From Streptomyces sp. HNM0575 (lineage in GTDB: Bacteria > Actinomycetota > Actinomycetes > Streptomycetales > Streptomycetaceae), in contig NZ_JAASAG010000009.1 of NCBI RefSeq assembly GCF_012726265.1, positions 248,001 through 312,000 on the forward strand: 64,000 bases of DNA, written 5' to 3'. Position 1 is the stretch's first letter, and every line of letters starts with the position of its first letter. The position numbers and the translations under genes are program-made. The notes under the pieces are model-generated. The model was not told where the DNA came from, did no database searches, and saw nothing but the letters and a program-made list of their open reading frames with translations. Shown here in pieces: positions 51,124 to 59,278 of this stretch.

Positions 51124-52413
51124 GTCGTCGAGGTTCGCGGCGAGCCGGCGGGCCAGTGCCGTCACGTCGGTCTCGTGCACGCTGCCGTCACCTCCCGCGA
51201 GGTCCAGTGCGTGCGCCGCCCCCGCTCCCATCGCGGCGCACGGGCCCATCACGCGGACGCTGGAGAGCGCGGCGGCGTCGCCGTCGGCGCAGCGGCCCGC
51301 GGCGACGAGGTTGTCGGCGTCCGGGGAGAGCATCGAGCGCAGCGGCACGTAGTGCAGGTGGTCGGCGTCGAACATCTCCCACACGTAGCCCTCGGCACGG
51401 TCGTGCAGCTCGATCGGCCAGGCGGTGCGCGCGACGGAGTCGGGGAAGCGGGTGCCCGCGCGCACCTCGTCGAGGCTTAGCGCGTGCACCGACTTGATCC
51501 ACCGGGTCTGGCGGCGGCCCGGCAGCCCGTACGAGCGCACCCGTGCCCGCCCGAAGGCCTTCGGGTATTCGGCGCGCAGGAACTCCACGACGCGGTCGGC
51601 CTGTTCGCGCCCTTCGAGCTGTGCCTGAGCCGCGCGTACGGGGTCGAGCGGCGCCTCGATGTGGGTCATGTTCATCACCGCCGTGTTGCGGCCGGGGAAG
51701 AAGAAGGCGAGGCCGTCGCGGCGCAGCAGCCCGTACCGGTCGGCGCTGCGGGCGACGTGTTCCGCGAGTTCCTCCCGTCCCGGCTGGTGTGTCTCGTCGA
51801 GGTGTTCGAGGACGATCTGCTGCGAGCCGTAGATGGTGCGCTCGGGCACCCGGCACGGCAGGCCCGCCTCCCAGGTGAGGGCCGCGTCGCCGGTCGAGTC
51901 GACGAAGCCGGGTGCCGTGACCCGTACGTCGCCGAAGCGGGTGGCGAAGGTGACGGCGTCGATGCGGCGGCCGTCGCGCTCCGCGCCGGTGATCGAGGCG
52001 CCCAGCACGACGCGGATGCCCAGTTCGCTGATCCTCCGCTCGACCCACCGGCCGAGCGCCACCTCGTCATAACTGACGGTGATGGTGTGTCCGCGGTTGA
52101 AGTGCAGGTCCCCGTCGGCTCCGAGGCCGTCGAAGATGTCGTCGAACATGCCGTGGGTGAGCTGCCGGTAGCCGGGTGCGTTGCCGAAGACTCCGCAGAA
52201 GAGCCCGATGAGGGAGTTGACCATCTGGCCGCCGAGCACGGGCAGGCTGTCGACCAGCACGACGTCGCGTCCGAGCCGGGCCGATTCGATCGCGGCCGAG
52301 ACCCCGGAGACTCCCGCGCCGACCACGCACACGTCCGCATCCAGGGCGTGCGGCTCCGGGCGCGCCGCCCTGGTGACGGTGTGCAGGGTGAGTTCGGTCA
52401 GCGCGTGGGGCAT
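51121..52413 (-). CDS. FAD-dependent oxidoreductase (PF12831-type)
   Basis: 430-aa flavoprotein. FAD loop DVCVVGAGVSGVSAAIESARLG at about residues 27-48, then VVLVDSLPVLGGQMVNSLIG. The FAD-closing segment is FVDSTGDAALTWEAGLP and NLVAAGRCADGDAAALSSVRVMGPCAAMGAGAA. This family, annotated FAD_oxidored, appears in sugar and carboxylate catabolic clusters as a dehydrogenase. ATG 52413 has GGAGG 5-6 bp upstream. First structural gene after the LysR regulator. Confidence 0.9.
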   Translation of the reverse strand: MPHALTELTLHTVTRAARPEPHALDADVCVVGAGVSGVSAAIESARLGRDVVLVDSLPVLGGQMVNSLIGLFCGVFGNAPGYRQLTHGMFDDIFDGLGADGDLHFNRGHTITVSYDEVALGRWVERRISELGIRVVLGASITGAERDGRRIDAVTFATRFGDVRVTAPGFVDSTGDAALTWEAGLPCRVPERTIYGSQQIVLEHLDETHQPGREELAEHVARSADRYGLLRRDGLAFFFPGRNTAVMNMTHIEAPLDPVRAAQAQLEGREQADRVVEFLRAEYPKAFGRARVRSYGLPGRRQTRWIKSVHALSLDEVRAGTRFPDSVARTAWPIELHDRAEGYVWEMFDADHLHYVPLRSMLSPDADNLVAAGRCADGDAAALSSVRVMGPCAAMGAGAAHALDLAGGDGSVHETDVTALARRLAANLDD

Positions 52414-52598
52414 GCGGCCTCCTTCGGCGAGGTGCGGCGGCGCACGGTGGACGCGGCAGAGCACGGCAGACCGCGGAAATCGGCCGTACGGGACGGAGCA
52501 CGACGGAGCACTGTTTCGCGGGGCAGATTAGGAAGCCCGCGTCCGGAAAGGGAACGTCCGGTTCAATAGGCCTTTCGGCTGGCTGCCATCAACCCCGT
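52414..52598. promoter_or_regulatory. Presumed promoter region of the AcnX/IlvD operon
   Basis: 185 bp between the LysR gene stop and the oxidoreductase start, less GC-rich near 52560-52600. It is the natural place for LysR-type binding, but I see no unambiguous T-N11-A pair with long symmetry. Confidence 0.4.
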
Positions 52599-53579
52599 TT
52601 ATGGCGCGGGCCGCAGGGACGGGCTCGGGGCGGCCTCGGCAGCGGCGCGCGCCACCAGGCCGCGGAGCCAGACGTTCGCCGGGTCCTTGTCGTAGACGGT
52701 GTCCCACCACAGCAGTTCGTCGATGCCGTCGATCGGGACCGGCCACTCCAGGGCCCGTACGCCGCGTTCCGCCGGCAGCCGTGCCGCGAGCCGCGCCGGG
52801 TACAGCGCGACCCGCTCCGTACCGGCGACGAAGTCCGGCACGGCACGGTAGCTCTCCACGCGCACGGCGATCCGCGGCCGTATGCCGAGCGCGGTCAGCT
52901 GCCGGGTGGCGGGCGAGGCGGAGGGATATCCGGCGTCCCGGTGGTACGGCACCACCCACGGCAGCGGCGTGAGGTCCTCCAGCCCGAACGAGTCCGCCCC
53001 GCACAGCGGATGCCCCTCGGAGAGCAGGCACATCCAGCGGTCGGTGAACAGGGGCCGCGAGCTGACGGGCGTACGGAAGTGGCCCAGGCGCGGTGAGACC
53101 ATCCCGTCGACGAGCCTGATGGTCTCCACGATGTCGCCGCCGATCGTCTCCCGTACGAGCCGCATGTGCAGCGACGCCCGCGGCGCCTCGCGTGCCAGCA
53201 GCCGGGAGAGCCGGTCGCCGAGCACGGTCGCCGGATAGTCGGACATCAGCAGCGTGAACTCGCGCCGGGAGGCGGCCGGTTCGAAACCGCTGCCGGTGGC
53301 GAAGAGCCGCTCGGCGGCACCGCAGACCGTCTCGACCTGCTCCGTCAGCTGCGTGGCGAGAGGAGTCAGCACATATGCGCCCCCTGTGCGCACCAGCAAC
53401 TCGTCGCCGAAGTGCCGGCGCAGCCTGGACAGCGAGGCGCTGACGGCGGGCTGCGAGACGCCCAGCTGCCGTGCCGCCCTGGTCACGTTGCGCTCCCGGA
53501 ACAGCTCGCGCAGCGTGACCAGCAGGTTCAGGTCGAGATTGGCGAGGTGGGCGGGCGTGCGCGCCGGAAGGGTGGCCAT
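52599..53579 (-). CDS. LysR-family transcriptional regulator
   Basis: 326-aa regulator. N-terminal winged helix at about 13-72 (LDLNLLVTLRELFRERNVTRAARQLGVSQPAVSASLSRLRRHFGDELLVRTG), then a periplasmic-binding-like effector domain (LLMSDYPATVLGDRLSRLLAREAP; PLPWVVPYHRDAGYP). It resembles the NodD/LinR-like branch by its DLNLL start. ATG 53579 is the start of homology. It lies upstream of, and in the same direction as, the AcnX/IlvD operon and likely senses its substrate. Confidence 0.92.
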   Translation of the reverse strand: MATLPARTPAHLANLDLNLLVTLRELFRERNVTRAARQLGVSQPAVSASLSRLRRHFGDELLVRTGGAYVLTPLATQLTEQVETVCGAAERLFATGSGFEPAASRREFTLLMSDYPATVLGDRLSRLLAREAPRASLHMRLVRETIGGDIVETIRLVDGMVSPRLGHFRTPVSSRPLFTDRWMCLLSEGHPLCGADSFGLEDLTPLPWVVPYHRDAGYPSASPATRQLTALGIRPRIAVRVESYRAVPDFVAGTERVALYPARLAARLPAERGVRALEWPVPIDGIDELLWWDTVYDKDPANVWLRGLVARAAAEAAPSPSLRPAP

Positions 53580-53734
53580 GCGGGCAGCGTGCGCGGTGGC
53601 CCGCCGGGCGGCAAGGCCCCGGCCACAGAAACGGAAGGGCTGATCAAGGACTGATTCCTTGCGGGGCGGCCCGGGGCCTCGTGGTCCCCGGGGCCCGGGC
53701 CTCATGGTCCTCCCAGGTCGTTCCGTCGCTTGCG

Positions 53735-53763
53735 TTGACGGATGACTCACGCCTGTCTAGCTT
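53735..53763 (+). promoter_or_regulatory. Promoter of the IclR-family regulator
   Basis: TTGACG (53735-53740), 17-bp spacer, TAGCTT (53758-53763). Transcription would start near 53770 and leave a 35-nt leader with GAAGGAGAG. Confidence 0.6.
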
Positions 53764-53804
53764 TCGCCGAGGCGGCCCGTCCGATTCGTCCGAAGGAGAG
53801 CCAC

Positions 53805-54743
53805 ATGCACGAGGGGAACCGGACGGGGGCGGGCACCGGCTCGGTGACCGGCAGGGCGCTGCGCGTGCTGGAGGTCTTCTCGCCCGCGGCCCCCGTGCTC
53901 ACGCTCACGGAGATCTCCCGCCGCACGGGACTCCCGCTGACCACGGCACACCGGCTGGTCAGCGAGCTGGCCGGATGGGGCGCCCTGGAGCGCGACCCGG
54001 AGGGCGGCTACCGCATAGGCCTGCGCCTGTGGGAGATCGCCGCGCTCGCACCGCGCGGCCTGGGCCTGCGCGAGGTCGCCCTGCCCCACCTGTCCGACCT
54101 GGCGCGCGTGACCGGTGAGAACGTGCAGCTGGCGGTGCGCGAGCAGCTGTCCGTGGTGTATGTGGAGCGGCTGGCGGGACGCGACTCGGTGCCCGTGCTC
54201 ACGCGCGTCGGCGGCCGTTTCGCGCTCACGCCGACCGGCGTCGGCCGCGTACTGCTCGCGCACGCGCCCGCCGACGTGCAGGAGCGCGCCCTCGCGCAGC
54301 GGGCCGTGCGCTATACGGAGCGGACCGAGTGCGATCCCGTACGGCTGCGGCAGGCGCTGGCCGAGGTGCGGCAGACCGGGGTCGCCGTGTGCGAGCGGCA
54401 GGTCACGATGGACAGCGTCTCCGTGGCCGCTCCGGTGCACGGGCCGGGACACGGACCCGTGACCGGCCCCGGACACGGCCCCGGTCACGGACCGGGCGAG
54501 GTCGTCGCGGCCGTCTCGGTCGTCGCCCACGTGGAGACCGTGCCCGCGCACACCCTGATCCCGCTCGTGCAGGTCGCGGCGGCAGCGATCTCACGTGCCC
54601 TGGGCGCACCGGACGCGGGCCCGCCGCGCACGGGCGGTCACCCCGCGGGCGGCTCGGGCAGGTCCCGCAGCCGCACGGACAGGCAGGTCACGCAGCCCTC
54701 CAGCTTCTCGAACTCGCCGATGTCGACCGGGACCGGCTCGTAG
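53805..54743 (+). CDS. IclR-family transcriptional regulator with an anomalous C-terminus
   Basis: 312-aa regulator. HTH about 12-70 (RALRVLEVFSPAAPVLTLTEISRRTGLPLTTAHRLVSELAGWGALE) and an IclR effector domain (RVTGENVQLAVREQLSVVYVERLAGRDSVPVLTRVGGRFALTPTGVGRVLLA). Two oddities: a GPGHGPVTGPGHGPGHGPG insertion (DNA repeat about 54438-54498) before the AAVSVV strand, and a tail of about 40 residues read antisense through the 3' end of the dimethylargininase gene (106 bp overlap). ATG 53805 has GAAGGAGAG 7 bp upstream. Target probably the AcnX operon. Confidence 0.9.
   Translation: MHEGNRTGAGTGSVTGRALRVLEVFSPAAPVLTLTEISRRTGLPLTTAHRLVSELAGWGALERDPEGGYRIGLRLWEIAALAPRGLGLREVALPHLSDLARVTGENVQLAVREQLSVVYVERLAGRDSVPVLTRVGGRFALTPTGVGRVLLAHAPADVQERALAQRAVRYTERTECDPVRLRQALAEVRQTGVAVCERQVTMDSVSVAAPVHGPGHGPVTGPGHGPGHGPGEVVAAVSVVAHVETVPAHTLIPLVQVAAAAISRALGAPDAGPPRTGGHPAGGSGRSRSRTDRQVTQPSSFSNSPMSTGTGS
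54438..54498 (+). repeat. GPGHG-coding repeat inside the IclR gene
   Basis: Tandem GGACCCGGTCACGG-like units coding GPGHGPVTGPGHGPGHGPG; an in-frame expansion between conserved strands of the effector domain. Confidence 0.8.
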
Positions 54744-55429
54744 CCGAGCGACGCGAGAAGCTCCGCGCTGCGCGGCGCACTCGAAGCCATGAGCAGGCGG
54801 TCCCCGCCGAGCAGTACGACATGGGCTCCCGCCTCCTCAGGCACGGGCCGGAACCGGGGGAAGCACGAGGGATCGGGGGCGAGGTCCGGGTGGCCGAGGA
54901 CCGTGCCGTCGGGCAGCGCCGTCACGGCGGACTTCAGGTGCAGCACCCGCGTGACGGGCACGGGGACGACGCGGGCTCCCAACGGCTCGAAGGCGGCCCG
55001 CAGTTGACGGACGCCACCCTCGTCCGTACGGCCGCCGAGCCCCACGTACACGGTCCCGCCGCTCTTGAGCACGTCGCCGCCGTCGAGCGTCCCGGGTGCC
55101 TCCACGCGGCGCACGGCGTAGCCGAGGGCGCGCACCGCCTCCTCCGCCGCCCGCGTCTCCGCCCGGCGGGAGGGTGCTCCCGGACGGCAGACCAGCGCCG
55201 TACCGCCCAGCACGACCACGGCGTCCTCCACGAACACGCTGTCCGGGCACGCCTCTTCGGGCGGCAACTCCACCGTCTGCCAGCCGTGGTCCCGCAACGC
55301 CCGCACATAGCCCTCCCATTGGCGCACCGCGAGCTCCCGGTCCACGGGCACCCGCTCGACGTGGGTGACCAGGCCCTCCGCGAGGCGCGGCACGGGCGGT
55401 CGTACGAGGGCCTTCGGCTGGGACGGCAC
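54638..55429 (-). CDS. ddaH: Dimethylargininase (DDAH)
   Basis: 263-aa amidinotransferase-fold hydrolase turning methylated arginines into citrulline and methylamines. Family positions: PEEACPDSVFVEDAVVVLGG (substrate Asp/Glu region), APGTLDGGDVLKSGGTVYVGLGGRT, catalytic His in TRVLHLKSAVTAL and nucleophile Cys249 in GCVTCLSVRL. Methylated arginines inhibit NO synthase, so this enzyme could relate to the nos gene 51 kb away, though nitrogen salvage is equally likely. Its 3' end overlaps the IclR gene. Confidence 0.93.
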   Translation of the reverse strand: MPSQPKALVRPPVPRLAEGLVTHVERVPVDRELAVRQWEGYVRALRDHGWQTVELPPEEACPDSVFVEDAVVVLGGTALVCRPGAPSRRAETRAAEEAVRALGYAVRRVEAPGTLDGGDVLKSGGTVYVGLGGRTDEGGVRQLRAAFEPLGARVVPVPVTRVLHLKSAVTALPDGTVLGHPDLAPDPSCFPRFRPVPEEAGAHVVLLGGDRLLMASSAPRSAELLASLGYEPVPVDIGEFEKLEGCVTCLSVRLRDLPEPPAG

Positions 55430-55529
55430 GTGATGCTCTCCTCGGGATCTCGGGAAGTGCTCGTGGGCTCACGAATGCTCGTGGTCCTACGCGAGCCTTC
55501 GTGCTCTGTCCGTGGTGCTCGCGGGCCTG

Positions 55530-56171
55530 TCAGCAGTGCCCGTCCCGCGGCGGGGTGATCGCGCCCAGCAGTGCGCGTGCGCACAGGTCGCGTACGTGGT
55601 CGCGGGGCATACGGGGCTCCTCCGCCAGCCACTCCAGGCAGACCGTCACCATGAACGACAGCCAGCCGCGCACGGCGATGCGCAGCGTGGGCACGTCCCC
55701 CGCGATGCTGGCGGCCTCCGGGTCCGCGGCGAGGGCGTCGAGGATCTGCCGCTCCTGCGCGGCCAGGCCCTCCTGGTACACGCGGCGCACTGCCGGGTCG
55801 CCCGCGGCCTCCGCGCGGTGGAAGGCGCGGAAGCCCTGCGCGTGGCTCTCGACGTACTCCAGGAAGCAGTCGAGGCCGCTCGTCAGCTGCTCCCGCACGG
55901 GCACGCCGGGCACGGCGGCCGTCAGCCGCAGCATCCGCCGGCTCTCGCGCTCGACGACGGCGGCGAAGAAGTCGTTCTTGGTCGGGAAGTAGTGATACAG
56001 CAGCCCGCGCGAGACACCGGCGATCTCGGCGACCTGCTCGATCGAGACGTCCTCGTGCGCGCTGCTCGCGAACAGCCTCGCCCCTACGGCCAGAAGCTCC
56101 TCGCGGCGCTCCTCGGTGCTGAGCCGGCGGCGGGTCCGCTCGCGGGTGCGCCCGCCCTGCCTCTCGCCCAT
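55530..56171 (-). CDS. TetR-family transcriptional regulator
   Basis: 213-aa repressor. Basic N-terminus, HTH at about 20-65 (RREELLAVGARLFASSAHEDVSIEQVAEIAGVSRGLLYHYFPTKNDFFAAVV), then a helical ligand domain. Divergent from a P450 gene, 106 bp apart, with a palindromic candidate site at 56224-56239, so it most likely represses the P450 and itself. Confidence 0.92.
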   Translation of the reverse strand: MGERQGGRTRERTRRRLSTEERREELLAVGARLFASSAHEDVSIEQVAEIAGVSRGLLYHYFPTKNDFFAAVVERESRRMLRLTAAVPGVPVREQLTSGLDCFLEYVESHAQGFRAFHRAEAAGDPAVRRVYQEGLAAQERQILDALAADPEAASIAGDVPTLRIAVRGWLSFMVTVCLEWLAEEPRMPRDHVRDLCARALLGAITPPRDGHC

Positions 56172-56223
56172 GGCGTCACTTTACTTGACGCCCGTACAGC
56201 GGCCCGCCCAGACTGGAGCCCTA

Positions 56224-56239
56224 TTGAACCGATGTACAA
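56224..56239. promoter_or_regulatory. Candidate TetR operator
   Basis: TTGAAC CGAT GTACAA: half-sites TTGAAC and GTACAA are inverted repeats with one mismatch (TTGWAC-N4-GTWCAA), placed between the divergent tetR and P450 starts. Confidence 0.6.
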
Positions 56240-56277
56240 CAAGCCATGTCGGCGTACGGCGCGGGGAGTTGAGGCAG

Positions 56278-57911
56278 ATGACCGGGACCCGCTCACAGGA
56301 GGCCCGGCCGCAGGTGCGGCCGGGCACGGATGCCGGTGGCACGGCGGAGGCGGGACGCACCGCGGAAGCGGAAGGCACCGCGGAAGCGGGACATACCGCC
56401 GAAGCGGAAGGCACCGCGGAAGCCGGAAGCAGTCCGCGATCCGAACACGGCGCCCCCGCCCGTGGGTTCCGCAGCGCCCGGCTCGGCTGGCCCGAACTGC
56501 ACCGCATTCCGCATCCGCCTCGCCGCGTGCCGGTGCTGGGGGACATAGCGAACGCGAGCGTGCAGTCCCCGGTGCAGGACTCCATGCGCATCGCCCGCGA
56601 ACTGGGCCCGATCTTCCGGCGCAAGGCCTTCGACAGGGAGATCGTCTTCGCGTGGGGCGCGGACCTCGTGGCCGAGCTCGCCGACGAGTCCCGATTCGCC
56701 AAGCACGTCGGTCTCGGCGTCGCCAATCTCCGTCCGCTCGCCGGCGACGGCCTCTTCACCGCCTACAACCACGAGCCCAACTGGCAGCTCGCGCACGACG
56801 TGCTCGCTCCGGGCTTCAGCCGCGCGGCCATGGAGGGCTACCACCCGCTGATGCTGGACGTGGCAGGGCAGTTGACCGCGCACTGGGACGAGAGCAGCCG
56901 CGCGGGGGACGCCGTCGACGTGCCGGGCGACATGACGAATCTGACCCTGGAGACCATCGCCCGCACCGGCTTCGGCCACGACTTCGGCTCCTTCGAACGG
57001 TCGCGGCCGCACCCGTTCGTGACGGCCATGGTGGGGGCGCTGTCGTACGCGCAGCGCCGCAACACCGTCCCGCCGCTGCTCGGCCCGCTGCTTCAGCGCG
57101 GCGCCGCGAAGCGCAACGCGGCCGACCGCGCGTACCTCAACGACACCGTTGACGAGGTGGTCGAGGCACGGCGCGGCGCCGGCTCCTCAGGTGCGCGCGG
57201 CGACCTGCTGGACCGCATGCTGGAGACGGCCCACCCCACCACCGGCGAACGGCTGTCGGCGGAGAACATCCGGCGGCAGGTCGTCACGTTCCTCGTCGCG
57301 GGGCACGAAACCACCTCCGGCGCGCTCTCGTTCGCGCTCCACTACCTCTCCCGGCACCCGGAGGTCGCGGCACGTGCGCGGGCAGAGGTGGAGGACGTCT
57401 GGGGCGACGTGGAGGAGCCGGCGTACGAGCAGGTCGCACGGCTGCGCTACGTACGCCGCGTACTGGACGAGTCGCTGCGGCTGTGGCCCACACGGCACCG
57501 GCCTTCTCCCGCGAGGCGCTGCGCGACACCGTGCTCGGCGGCGAACACCCGATGAACAAGGGCGCCTGGGCGCTCGTACTGATCATGATGCTGCACCGCG
57601 ACCCCGCCGTCTGGGGCGAGCACGCGGAGGACTTCGACCCGGACCGCTTCGAGCCGAAGGCCGTGCGCGGGCGCCCTCCGCACGCCTTCAAGCCGTTCGG
57701 TACGGGCGCACGCGCGTGCATAGGGCGGCAGTTCGCGCTGCACGAGGCGACGCTGGTGCTGGGACTGCTGCTGCGGCGCTACGACTTCCGGGCCGACCCG
57801 GACTACCGGCTGCGGGTCTCCGAGCGGCTCACGCTCATGCCGAGCGGGCTGGCGCTGCACCTCGCCCGGCGCTCACCGGCGACGCGGGCGGCCGCGCCGG
57901 TGAGCGGCTGA
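56278..57911 (+). pseudogene. CYP102-like cytochrome P450, frameshifted
   Basis: A P450 whose frame breaks at 57490. Frame 1 (56278-57555) covers the N-terminus through the I-helix (VTFLVAGHETTSGALSFAL) and K-helix (YVRRVLDESLRLWP). The rest, including the heme Cys in FKPFGTGARACIGRQFALHE, continues two bases out of phase to 57911. Removing the AC at 57490-57491 restores LRLWPTAPAFSREAL, the expected CYP102-like sequence, so a dinucleotide duplication in CCCACACG is the cause. Unrepaired, the product lacks heme-binding Cys. It could be a recent mutation, phase variation or assembly error. No reductase domain is fused. TetR and its site lie upstream. Confidence 0.9.
56333..56430 (+). repeat. 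18-bp repeats coding (G/H)TAEA(E/G) in the P450 N-terminus
   Basis: Five tandem units of about 18 bp translate as GTAEAG, RTAEAE, GTAEAG, HTAEAE, GTAEAG. They make a disordered N-terminal extension ahead of the P450 domain. Confidence 0.85.
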
Positions 57912-57916
57912 GGCTG

Positions 57917-57934
57917 CCGTACCCGTACCCGTAC
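57917..57934 (+). repeat. (CCGTAC)x3 just after the P450 stop
   Basis: Three perfect 6-bp units beginning 6 bases past the TGA at 57909-57911. Confidence 0.85.
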
Positions 57935-57998
57935 CCGGCCCGAGGGGGCGCGGCCGGGAGCGCGCCGGGCACGCGTACGGGACGGGCGCGCGGCGCCC

Positions 57999-58051
57999 TG
58001 TGCCCTTGTGCCGTGTGCCTTATGTCCTTGTGCCCTGTGCCTCGTGCCTCA
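57999..58051. repeat. 7-8 bp tandem repeats at the stop codon of the flavin monooxygenase
   Basis: Read on the minus strand from the stop: TGAGGCA, CGAGGCA, CAGGGCA, CAAGGACA, TAAGGCA, CACGGCA, CAAGGGCA, CAGGG. About eight degenerate units, the first being the stop codon itself. Confidence 0.82.
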
Positions 58052-59278
58052 ACTTCCCTGCACGGCGGGCGAGTCGGCGGGCAGCGGCGTGTTCCAGTCC
58101 AGCTGGGCGGCCAGTTCCTCGTCGGCGGGAGACGCGGACGAGGAGCCCGGCCCGGCGGCACCGTTGCGGCTCTTCCACCGCGCGCGGTAGTTCTCCAGCG
58201 TCCGCTGCATGCGGTTCGGTGCCCGACGGGGCGTGAGCCGGGCGCTGTTGACGATGTTGCGTTCCACGCGCGGCCGGCGGAGCCTCTCGTACCGCTCCAG
58301 CGCGGACGGCGTATCGGGCGCGTCACGCAGGGACTTGGCGAGCACGACCGCGTCCTCCAGCGCCATCGAAGCGCCCTGCCCCGTGGCCGGTGAGGCCGCG
58401 TGCGCGGCGTCGCCGATGAGGAGGATGCGCTCCGTACGCCACCTCGTCACGGTCGACAGGTCACGGGCGTTGGTCACCATCAGCCTGCTGCCGGTGGCCT
58501 CCACGATGTCCGCTGCGGGCGTCGCGTCCGGCCGCAGCAGCGGCAGCAGCTGCTCGCGCCACTGAGCGGGAGTGGTGTCCGCGATCTCGGCGTCGGTCAG
58601 CTCCTCCGCCGACACACGGGCGAACCAGTAGGTCTCCCCTGCCGGCGAGACCGCGTACCCCATGGCGGACGAGCTGCCGCGCAGCATCTCGATGCGCCCT
58701 GGTGCGTTCGGCGGCGCCGCCTCGGTGGTGTATCCGTAGAAGACTCGCTGACCCGCATAGCGCGGCCCTTCGGCTTCCGGATCCGTCAACGGCCTTACGA
58801 CGGAGTGGATTCCGTCCGCGCCGAGCAGCAGATCGCCGCGCGCGGTGCTGCCGTCGGCGAAGCGGGCCGTGACACCTTCCTCGTCCTCCGTGGCCCACAC
58901 GAACCGCTCCCCGTAACGGACCGGGATCCCGCGCGCCGCGGCCTCCTCCCGCAGCACGGCGCCGAGTTCGGCGCGGCGCAGGCAACGGAACCGCCGGAGC
59001 GGATCGCCGGTCTCGCCCAGCGGAACGGTGGAGACCACGGACCCCTTGTCACCGGTGAGGCGCATCGCCGTCAGCTCGAAACCGGCGCGTGCGACGGCCT
59101 CCGCCGCGCCGAACTGCGCGAGCGCGAGCATGCCGTTGCTCGCGAGGGTCAGAAAGGCCCCGATGTCCGCACCGCTGTCCGGATGGGCCTCGTGGACGCC
59201 GACGTCGATGCCCGCCTTGTTCAGGGCGAGCGCCGCGGCGGTTCCGGCGATGCCGCCACCGATGATCAGGATCCGCAT
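58049..59278 (-). CDS. FAD-dependent monooxygenase (PHBH-fold)
   Basis: 409-aa aromatic hydroxylase-type flavoprotein. FAD loop ILIIGGGIAGTAAALALNKAG at 3-23; second FAD/NADPH motif LLLGADGIHSVVR; third ILLIGDAAHAASPATGQGASMALEDAVVLAKSL. Such enzymes hydroxylate aromatic or polyketide substrates or inactivate antibiotics such as tetracycline and rifampicin. It converges on the broken P450 gene, so the two may once have served one oxidative pathway. ATG 59278. Confidence 0.92.
   Translation of the reverse strand: MRILIIGGGIAGTAAALALNKAGIDVGVHEAHPDSGADIGAFLTLASNGMLALAQFGAAEAVARAGFELTAMRLTGDKGSVVSTVPLGETGDPLRRFRCLRRAELGAVLREEAAARGIPVRYGERFVWATEDEEGVTARFADGSTARGDLLLGADGIHSVVRPLTDPEAEGPRYAGQRVFYGYTTEAAPPNAPGRIEMLRGSSSAMGYAVSPAGETYWFARVSAEELTDAEIADTTPAQWREQLLPLLRPDATPAADIVEATGSRLMVTNARDLSTVTRWRTERILLIGDAAHAASPATGQGASMALEDAVVLAKSLRDAPDTPSALERYERLRRPRVERNIVNSARLTPRRAPNRMQRTLENYRARWKSRNGAAGPGSSSASPADEELAAQLDWNTPLPADSPAVQGS

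Noticed and set aside
57483..57911. A separate 142-aa gene downstream of the P450
   Set aside because: It is the C-terminal third of the same P450 in another frame, with the heme-binding loop; it is better explained by a frameshift.
58049..59278. Calling the flavin monooxygenase a TetX-type resistance enzyme
   Set aside because: The motifs fit the whole PHBH fold; nothing seen is specific to tetracycline or rifampicin inactivation.
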